Source: JAPLMI01 sp043798375 (GTDB lineage: Bacteria; Omnitrophota; Gorgyraeia; 2-01-FULL-45-10). From it: a DNA stretch of 13,852 nt. Within the stretch, counting starts at the first letter, position 1; each line of letters opens with the position of its first letter. Location of the stretch: assembly GCA_043798375.1 (NCBI GenBank), contig JAZDOS010000047.1, forward strand, positions 1 through 13,852, written 5' to 3'. Of the stretch, positions 1 through 10,300 are shown one piece after another. Both the position numbers and the translations under genes were made by a program. The notes under the pieces are model-generated. The model was not told where the DNA came from. It was given only the letters and a program-made list of their open reading frames with translations, and searched no databases.

Positions 1-1
1 G

Positions 2-1300
2 TTCTTCTCGATTACATCGAATAAACCCGTTAAACTCTACGGTATTGAGGATAAGGACTTATACCTGGAGAACGTGGACCAGTTCCGCAAGGTTTATGAG
101 CTGAACCAATCCACCAAAAAAGACCTCGACAGCCTCATAAATACCTTAGACGAGCTGAAAGATAAGCTCTATACCCCTGAACTGAAAGAGATAGAATCAA
201 ACTCGGTCCTTCATGAGGATGGCAGGATAACATTCACCGACAGGTGGAAGCTCGTCTCAAACCTCGCCTATAGATACAATATCGGCTATAAACAATATTC
301 CAACCTTCAGAAGCTTGTAGAAAGCTTAAAGCTTGAGAAAGACATCAATTTCAATACGGCCAACAAGGAACGCGACCAGCTTATAGACGAATTAAGTAAG
401 AAACTCGATAAGGAACAATTGGAAGGCCTCGTATTAAAATCATTGGCCTTTAAGACCAATAAGATAACCCAATCCGAATACTATACCTATCTGCAGGGTT
501 TAGCCGATAAGGCCAATATCGACCCCGTCCCCTACAGGAACCTCATAAACTACACCGAATACATCACAATATACGAATCTATCGACCTCTTAGAGATATT
601 TAACGAGGTAAAAGCCTATGAAGATCAAATCATAGAGAAACTCTACACAACAGAAGAACAGAGGAAGCTCCATGATGTATCAAAATGCCTGAGCTGCATT
701 AAAGGCCTCTTTAACCTTAAGCTTACCAATACCGACTTCGAATACCTGGAAAAAGCCATAAAAGCCTGCAATAAAGACTATATTTTAACCTTCCTTAACC
801 ATAATCTGACCGGCCCGGTCAGAGAAGGTTACAATCTTGATACGGTATTCGATAACCTTGATACCGCCATGGAGTTCTACCGCACCGCCGAACAAAGAAA
901 CCGGGCAATACTCGCCAATACCATTAAACGGATGGACGCCGAAGGAACCGAGGTCGCCGCCCTCATAACAGGCGGCTACCATACCAAAGGCCTGTCAGAT
1001 ATACTTAAGCGGAAAGAGACCTCATACCTTGTAATCCTTCCTAAGTTCGACGCTTCCAAAGGCCAGAGGCCCTACGTGGCCATACTGACCAATAAGAACG
1101 ACAACTACTCCGAAAGGGTAAACGCCTTCTTCAAAGAGATAGTGAAGACCACCCTCGATAAAGCGTATAACGACGGTAAGGATATAGCCTTGATTAAGAA
1201 GCTCTGGAAGGAAGAGTACCGGACAAGCTATGAGAAGCTTGTAAAAGAGGATGTTGCCTATAGCGGTAGGGGACGTTTAAACGTCTCCTACGGTATAGGT
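2..1300 (+). other. N-terminal TraB/ChaN/EreA-like domain (partial)
   Basis: This mostly helical, K/E-rich domain of about 430 visible residues begins with a GIEDKDLY strand-helix and ends after a GGYHTKG strand-turn (residues 300-306). A conserved Gly-Gly-x-His strand near the end, together with an x-D-A-H strand and a V-x-I-E-G strand near the start (both visible in the neighbouring paralogue at residues 100-105 and about 130), is the pattern of the TraB/TIKI/ChaN/erythromycin-esterase fold. In that fold the His and Glu residues bind metal or act in catalysis. Family assignment rests on motif pattern only. Codon style here (many ATA, CTC, ACC, AAA) is more AT-rich than in the central modules and resembles the extreme C-terminus and the downstream gene. 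Confidence 0.5.
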
Positions 1301-4300
1301 AAATCCACTCACGGGGACAGGCTGCCGATGGCCCCTGTACCCGGTACAAGCGGTGACGATACGATCGCTCTCGGCACGAACTTCTCCGCCGATGAGCTTG
1401 TTACGCCGGACAAGTTCAATCAGATGGTAGATAACCATGAAGCTCCGGCCGGAACTGCGGGAGATATGGAAGAAGCGGTCGCGCCCGAAATCGAGGAATC
1501 AAAGCCGCATAAAGGCATGGAAAGGACAGGTTCCGTCCATCCCTTCTATCTCTTGTCTCTGGCGGCGGTATTCTTGATATCCTATGCGGTAACGTATTAT
1601 TTCAGATACGGCCCATTGCCGGTGGATCAGGCGGCCTGGATCGGGACAGGTTTAATATTTGTAGCCTGCGTAGGCGTTATGCTGCGGGCGTTATTTCCCA
1701 TAGACGCGATAATTTTCAAAAATACGAACATGAAAGAGATTGACGCTGTTTGGAAAACGCTATATCAGATACGGCAGGGGAAAATCGACAGCCTAAGCGG
1801 AGCGCGGTTGGCAATAAAAAGCCTTATAACCATCAGAATGGCCGAAGAGAACAAAGCCGTAAGAAAAGAGGCGACAAGAACTTTATGGCGGGCAAATAAA
1901 TATACGCGAGGGGCCGTGAAATGGGCTATGCGCGGGATATTGCGCGACAAAACAGCGAACGCGGAATTTAAAGCGGAAATCGAGCGCGCCATGAAGGAGC
2001 TTGGATGGGATAGACTCATCCCCGGAAAATTCGTAGTAATTCTCGCGGCATTAGCGGCCTTGGCGGTTATGGCATTGTCCGGCTGTTCGCAGAATATCGT
2101 GCCCGGCCGGACGCCTCCGACGGTTTTAGTTAATTTACCGCTTGCCTTACTCGTTGTAGGCCTAATATTTAAGAGCCTTATATGGGGTAAACCAAAATAT
2201 GAAAAATTACATGCGCGCCCGATCTCGAACCAAACCGGCCTGCCCGAACATCCGGGCAAAAACAAGATCATATCGATCGTCTTCTTCCTGGCGGGTGCCA
2301 ACATCGCCGCCGCTATCGCCGAATACTGTTTTGGCGTCCGCGGCGCGGCGCTCGCGGCCGGAATAACGAGCCTGGTAGCGATGGTTAGTTCCGCGGGCGA
2401 AGGCATGGATGAAGACGGCGCCGATCAGGAAGGAGAGGAACCCGGACTTTCAGGCATACCCGAAGATCAGCGAGAACCGGTGCGCGCTTATATACAGCGC
2501 GATCCGGACGGATTTACGCTATTCGATACTGACGAAGGAATAGGGATAATCACGCGCAATAGAGAAGGCGCTCTTGCCAGGATAAAAGGAATTATGGCGG
2601 ACGTGGAAGGATTAATTTTTGCGGGTAAGATCGAAGGCGAAGAAGCGTGGGACTGCGAGGGAAACAGAGTCCCCGTCCTTGCGGCATATTTCAATATAAA
2701 AAACGCGGAAGACAGGGATAGGGTTATCGACGAGGCGATAAAAGTGTTGAGCCTGAATGACACGATATTCTCTTCCGAGATTACGGTGTCCAACTATTCG
2801 ACATCAGGTTACTGCGCCCAGCTCATCGAAAAAAATTTCGAGATAAATAATCCGGACAGGCCTGCGGAGCGGGTCATGCTTGAGCAGATGTACACCCTGC
2901 CCGAATTCATAGATAGCCTTAAGTCGGCGGCACAGAGAGTAAAAGAAGAGAACGTCGAAGGAATGACGGATGACTCGCTCGTACAGCCGGCTATAGAAGC
3001 CATAGAACAGGCTGTAAGCGATTATGGAAACTCGCCCGATAAGGAAGATGGGATTGTCTGTCTGGCGCGCATAATAAGAAGCCTGGTTATGGATTACGAT
3101 CAGCACATCTGGTCGGATACCGAGCGTATAAAAAAGGAAACATCGCACGATCTTATCGATTGCGCAAAACAGGACAGGGACAACTGGAGAATACGCGGCA
3201 GGGCATTAAGGGAACTATGGTTTTACATAGTAAACCCGAACGGCAATTTTATGGAAGAAACCCTTAAGGTCAGCGCCCTTACCAGGGATATCCTTAACGA
3301 TATGCCGCCCGGAGCCCGGGATCCGCTTATACTTTTCACCGATACGCTTACCCCGCGCGATCTCAATTTCATTTTGGAAAGATACAACGTGCAGGCCATA
3401 GCTACCCATGGCGCGACCATGACTTCGCACTGGGTCGTCTATGCCGGCGATAGAGGTATACCTGTGGCCATAATCGGCGGCGATGAGAACAGAGATTATC
3501 AGAAAGAGGTTTCCTCGGCGATGGAAAGCATTAAACGCGCCATGCAAAGCGGAAGATATCTGCACAAGGACATCAATAGAAGGATGGCCCTAATCGGCGG
3601 CAGCGGCGAAGTGGTTATCGGCCCGCACCTGACAACCGTAGAGCAATATCTCGAGAGGTTAATTACCGAGACAGCGTTGAATCAGATTGAAGCGGAAGAC
3701 GCGCCGGAAAAATGCGCCGCGGTGCCCGTGGGAAATACGGGATGCGTGACGAGCCTGCGTGCCAACGCGGATAGTGTCGAGGAAATCAAGAAGGCGAAGA
3801 GAGAATACAGCGCGGCCGGCGTCGGCCTTTTCAGGACAGAGTATTTGTTTTCCGGCGCGGAAAATATGATCAGGATAAAAAATTATCTTAACGCCTATTT
3901 CGAAGCCGAATCCAGGGCTAGCGAAGAAAGCGAGAATAGGCTTAAGATGGCAACCAATATGCTAAGGAAAGGCCTGAATATCTATTTTGACGAGATGGCT
4001 CAGGCGGCAGGCGAGGATCCGGTTAAGATAAGGATGATAGACTTTGAATCTGATAAGATAACCGAGATACATTGTCAACTCGCCGACAGGAAAATCGATA
4101 CAAAGAAATTCGGTATGGATTTTTATAGAACTAAGCTTGGCAGGGCCATCCTTCTTATTGAACTTGAGGCGGCGCTCAGGTCATATTACTACAGCGCGAA
4201 GAAGAACATAAAAATAATATTCCCGATGGTGAGGACTCTCGACGATGCCGGGTTCTTGCGTGAAATATTCGAAGAAGCAAAGGACGGTATGGCCAAAGGG

Positions 4301-7300
4301 ATCGGCAGGCAGTCGAAAACGGCGGAGGAGGATGTTCGCGCCGAACTTGATTTGATGCCCGTGGAATTCATGATAGAGCATCCAGACGCCGTCGACAATA
4401 TAGAAGCCTTTGTCCGGCTTGACTGGGTAACCGGATTTTCGATAGGAACGAATGACCTGTGGTGCTACGTTTTATCGCGGGTCGTGGAAAGAAAGCTTAA
4501 CAGGGATAATCACAGGGATCAGGCCCTCTTATCGCGCCTCCACCCGGAATGCACGAAGGCCATTACCAAAGTAATCGCAGCCGTGAGGGACGAAAACCGC
4601 AGGCAAGGCCGGCCGGCAAAAGAGCTCTCTTTCTGCGGCGAACTCGCAAGCCACGAGAACTTTCTCGTATATCTCGCATGGCAGATGCACAAGCTCGGCA
4701 TAGCGGAAGAAGACCTGCCGATATCGTTAAGTATGGCCGGATATACGATAAGGCCAGCCAACATATTCCTGAGGAATATATCAAAGAATCATTATGCCGA
4801 CAGCCGCGTAACGACTTTCCTCCGCGACGGCGCTGACGAGGCCGGCGCGGTTCCGGTCGAAGATAAGGCAAGGAGAGTGACGGCCGGGGTGATGCGGAAG
4901 ATATATGAGAAGCCGCGTTTCCGGCAAAAGAAGGAAGATATAAGGAAAAGGCTTGCCGAGATTGGCCCCGACACGAAATTAAATCCTTCCGAGGAGAACA
5001 GGACGCTTTACACTCTTTCCCTGATCCTGGATACAAGGGGAGCCATTGCCAAACTTCCTGCCGCCGCGGGATTGAACAAGACGCGAAATCGCGGCCAGTC
5101 CGGCCCGAAAACTGAAGCGCCGGCCGAAGAGCAAGGCCCCGCGCAGCCCGACCCCGCGGTGGAGGAGAATCACAGGGAACTGCGCCACTTTAAGCTTACC
5201 TGCTACTTTGGCCTTCATCCTTTCATCGCTAAAAAGATAATGGAGCTTGCGAAGAAGACAGGGGTACAGCCCTATCTCATAGGACATAGAGAAGCGAATG
5301 AGGCTCAATATGTAAAATACCTCAGCGCTCAAGGCATACAGCAGCCGATGAAAGCAACAAGGGTCGTAGATCTTATGCAGAATCTTTTGCCGACGGGAAG
5401 TTATCTTACGATTATGGCGGGCGGGCCTGCGCCGGAGGCCACGGAGGCCTTTTTCCGCGGATTATGCGATGTAAATGAAGTCTACGACCAGGATAGAAGT
5501 ATCCGGGATTCAACGAAGAAGCAGGCATTCGAAGAGGTTCCCGCGGATGAATCTTTCGGTTTGGAATTCGGCATGCTCCGCATCGTCAAAAAATCCCTCG
5601 GCCCGTTCGGATGGCTCTACAACCGGTTTACCGCGCCGTTTATCGAAGAGCCGTTTATTAAAGTGGGGCCGCCGCTAGTTATATATAACCTGACGCATAG
5701 TTTTGTATCGGCAGGCGCGGCCGCCGTTATCCTCGGCGTCATATTCTTTATACTGCACATCCTGAATAAAGAAGCCCCGCCCGAAGCGATAGGGAAAAAT
5801 ATATGTGTAAGATTATATCTGACCGCGAAATCGCTTTCGTTTAAAGAAGCTTTTTTCCTGCTGATAGCCCCTCTACTGGCGACAATCGCCGGCCTCGGCT
5901 TCATGTACTTCGGTGACGCCGAAACCGCCCTCCGGAACAGCATCCTGGCCCATATAGGCATCAATGTCGGCGCAACCATCCTCAACGGTATATATAGAGT
6001 TTATGAAGTCATAGGTAGGGGTGAACTGAAGACCCACCGGCTGATTTATCCCGCTATGATGTCTGCAGGCCGCGGAGAAGAAAGGGCGCCGGTTAAATTC
6101 GTGAAAGACTCACCCGATATACCGCAAAGAGACAGGCGGTATAAATTGCTGGATCCGATAATGAAACACCTGAAATCCGTTTACGGAGGCCGGATTACCG
6201 ACTATAAGCGTTTTGCCGGATTTTTCCTGGCGCAATGCAAGTTCGATGAACATATTCCCGACGGACGGCATATTTACAGCGACTATGATTATATGTGCCG
6301 GCTTGCGGAAATTACTTACGCGGCATTAGAGCACGTCGTAAAAAATCCGGACGATATTTTTATTTTGGATGATCCGATCAATTATTCTCCCGGCGGGCCC
6401 GGAGCCGGAAGGCCGGAGATATTAATAGCGTGTGAAGACAGGCCGGGAATCCTCGGCATCCTGACGCATGAATTGGGAGACCACAGGATAAGCGTCGACC
6501 AGGCGTTCATGTTCCGGTTCAATCTTGAAGGGCGCCCCGGCAAGGTATTCGTCCTGTTAGCCAGAACGCCGAAGATAATGTCCGGCCAGGCCGGAGACGA
6601 AGAGGCGAGGATATCCACGGCGCTTAAAGATATACGTGATTTGCTGCATGCCGGAGCGGACGGCCCGCAGGTCCTGCAGGCCTTAAACCAGTCCCGGGTT
6701 TTTCCTTTTACCTACTATGAAGGCATGCTCAACACGGAATCGTGGCTTAACAGGCAGCTTGACACGGAGACCGCCGCGGCCATGTCCGACAAACTGCGCG
6801 AGTTGGGGATATTGCGCGACAATACGGTGGTGCTTGCCGATTCTTCCTATGTTTTGGAGGCAATGGACGCTTACGGCCATCCAAAGGGCCGTTATGTCGT
6901 ATCGGACAACAGCCTGACCGACGATGAGCGCAAAAATTTCCTGGGCCCCGCCAGGCCGAATCACATGATACTCGCGCTGAACAGGAAAGAAAAGACAGCC
7001 TATTCCATGGAAAAAGATCCCGAATACCTGGAGGTCAAGAAGAATAGAGAAGATTTTGACCGGCGCCATGGCGCTATAATGCATAAGACGGGAGAGATGG
7101 CCGGTAACCCGGCTGAAGTAACGATCGGCAGTATTCGCCAATTGCTGGGTGAGGATAATGCCCTAAAAATCCTTCGCTTACGCCGGAAATACCTGAATCC
7201 GGATTTATACGAAAAGATCAGCCGCGATATAGATGTTATCCGGGAAAATATATGCCCGCAGAATGCCAAAGATGAAGAACTCCTTGGCTCCGTATCCGGG

Positions 7301-10300
7301 GATTATGGAAATTTCTTTAAAAGATACATGACGTGGCTGCCCGCGACAAAGGATGAACCCGGCAAGACCAGGCGGCAGCTTCTTTGCGAAGCTCTTGAAG
7401 AGACCAGCGACAATATTTCGCTTAACGGCATCATGAGCCTCTTACATTCCAACTATCTGTCCGGCGCCGACAGCGGCATCGTTGCCGAAGAAGGATCCGA
7501 ATGGGAATTGTCCGTAGTCCTTTTTGACGATAATGGCCGGTTCATGCTGTCGGATCCTCTGCAAGGAGCCGCGGCCGGAGGGAGATTTGACCGCCTGGCC
7601 CTGGAAGGAATTCACTCAAAGGAAGAGCTTTTCACAAACCCGCTCATAAGCTATTTCCTCGCTGTAATCCGCGAATCGTATTATCTGGATCCAAGGATCG
7701 GCTGGATAACCGAAACAAGACAGGGCATGAACGAGAGGACTCATCCGGTCGCAAGAACGATCAGATTTTCGGAAAATACGTTAAGCTTCAATACCTACTC
7801 GATCCGGTTAACCGAAGGCGTGGAGGGCGGCAGAATAACATTTTGCCTTAAAGAAGGGCCTCTTCACGCTATCGGCAGGCCAAAAAGAGAGACGTATAAT
7901 ACCGCTTTTGAAAAAATATCGGCCGGGCATCCCTATGATTTCGATTACTATTCGCATGAAGATGAAGTGCTGGAACGAGTGAAATACAGCGTCGCGTATT
8001 CCTGCTCTTTTCCGTCCGAAGCCGAACTTTTGCGCGCGGCTTTATATACACATCATCTTACGTTCGGCGATTTTTATCGCAACACGGTTATTTTGCCGTA
8101 TTGGAATGCCGATAATGTGGCAAAATGGTTTGATGCCGCAGGCTATCCGAATAATTATCCGTCGTATTCTTTCGTTAATATGCGTATGCCTGTAGATACC
8201 GTCAATAGGTTTATTAACAGCATGGGGGACCGCATGCGGGAAAGGGACATTGCTCCGTCCAACACTTTCCCCGGGCTGGAACTTGCGCAGAGGGTAAGGC
8301 TAAAAAGCAGGATAGATGAGATTAAAGGCGGAGAAATACGCGCCCGCGGCCGGATAGGCATAGCGACGCAAGTATCGCGCCTCCTTGTGTCAGATAAAAA
8401 TGAATTTGGCAATATCAGGAAGATGGCCGCGGCAGCCCTGGTTGCAAGAGGCGTTTTTGAGCATTATGGTTACGCCGGCGCATTTGAGGTTCTTTCCAAA
8501 GAATATAAAGGTATACGATTTTTTGGGATTCGCGTACCGGGCGCTTCCGTCATATCTTTTGCCTGGGCCATACCGGGCGATCTGCCGCTGGTAATCCATG
8601 GCGAATTGGCCAACAGATTGAATTTAGAGCAGGCGCTCTACGTTCTGGGTATCAATGAGAGCGATGTTCCCGAAGAGCCGCGCGACGGTATGGGCGCGAA
8701 TTTCTTAAAGTCGTGGATACCGCACCTGTTAGAAGCCGAGGCTGACATTCCACTGCATCCGGGATGGCGCCTTTTTTTCCAGTCGCCGGGCCAGTCCGGA
8801 AGGGTCGTCACCGGAATTCCTTTTTATCCGCAACCCGGCAAACCTCCGGCCGGCGATATTCTGATAGCTTCTGAATATAATCCGGAATTCAGAAACGACC
8901 TTTATGACAGAAGTGTCGGCGGAGCCGTTTTTCTTAACTTCGGCGGATTTCAGCATGAAGGAATTAATATACGCGGATCGGGCCGCGCCCTTGGCATCGT
9001 CCCGCAACTGCCGCTTGCGGCTGACGGAAAATCGATAAATATACCGGGTAAAGGCGATGTCTCTCTGGAGCATCTTTTATTGACGATTAACGAGCTGAAC
9101 GGGGAAATACTGGTGCTGACAGAGAGCGAAGAACTGAGGCCCCTGTTTGATCTTGCGGCAGCGGAAGGTTCGGACGCGTTCAAAAACGAGGAGAAGCTTA
9201 TAGGGCTGATGAAAAACCGGCCCGTATCCAACGATATTTTAAGGGTGATTCTCTATATGACATTGTCTCTCGATCTAAACTCCGCTTCGAATGTTATGCA
9301 ATATATGGCGGAAAATTTCGGAGATCGCATACAGCCGTTTGTAAGGCCCATGGAATTGAAAGCCAGGATACGGCTTCTTATCCTGGCCGAAGATGTCCTC
9401 TCGGCGTTTAGCGAGCGAAGGCCGCTTTATGTCATATTGTCAAAATACGGCAGATACGTGGAATATTATGAGAAAGTGAAGATACTTTCCGATAAATTCG
9501 GGTTCGCTCCTTTTAGAAAAGCCGATGAGCCGGAAATTTCCGATAAAGTTACGGCTCAACTGCTGCCGCGATTTAGCGAGCTTATGGACGAAGCGTATAA
9601 TCTATTGGAAGAAGTTGACGTCGGTAACCCGCTGTCCGATATCGAAAAATTGGACGCCCTTACGCTTGCGTATGAAGAGTGGGGTCGTTATGGCGGCATT
9701 CCTTCCGAAGTTAGGGACAAATATGAATCGATCAGGAAAACCGCTTATGATTTAAGCGAGGTTTCCAGGAATCAGTTTGTGCCTATCGATAGACAGCCGC
9801 TGATTTTAAGAGGCCGTATAGGCGAGAAGGCGGCATGGCTAGCGTGGCTGCGCAGAGAGCTTAAACGTATTCCCGGAAAACCGGCCGCTAAGAAAAACAT
9901 TTTCCTTAACGAATCCGTGTTTTATATTACCCCGACGGCTCTTGACCAATTCGCTTTTTTAAATTCACAGCCGATAAACCGGATACGCGATATTCTCAGG
10001 GATCGGGATCTGAGGATCGAAGAAAAGACACAAAGGATAAGGGTTTTTATCAACGAGCATATGGATGAGTGGGAACTTCCGGCGGAATTAGAGGGCGCTC
10101 TTTACAGCTGGGTGGCCGCGAAGCCGGAAGGATGCCAGGCGTATATCCTGCGTTCCAGCACGACCAAGGAAGGCGAAAAACCGTCCCAGTTCAGAGGGGT
10201 GCTTACTTCTCCGGTAGGTTACGATGTTGAGCCGCGCCGGGTGTTTATCGAAGCATGGGCAGGCCAATTCGGAAACGATATTCTCTTAAGGCTTGAACAT

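Noticed and set aside
74..76. GTG as the start codon of the giant gene
   Set aside because: The same frame is open and protein-like to the left edge, and continues the GIED-type domain; no ribosome site precedes this GTG.
2075..2092. Lipobox-like LSGC suggesting an internal lipoprotein start
   Set aside because: It ends an internal membrane helix with no nearby start codon and ribosome site, and the frame is uninterrupted on both sides.
1765..2406. 213-codon minus-strand ORF
   Set aside because: It is a shadow: it lies opposite clear membrane-protein coding sequence, has no ribosome site and reads as Ala/Ser/Pro-rich antisense.
4563..5036. 157-codon minus-strand ORF over the end of Enzyme I
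   Set aside because: Arg/Ser/Leu-rich composition, opposite conserved catalytic motifs of the barrel; a reverse-frame shadow of GC-rich codons.
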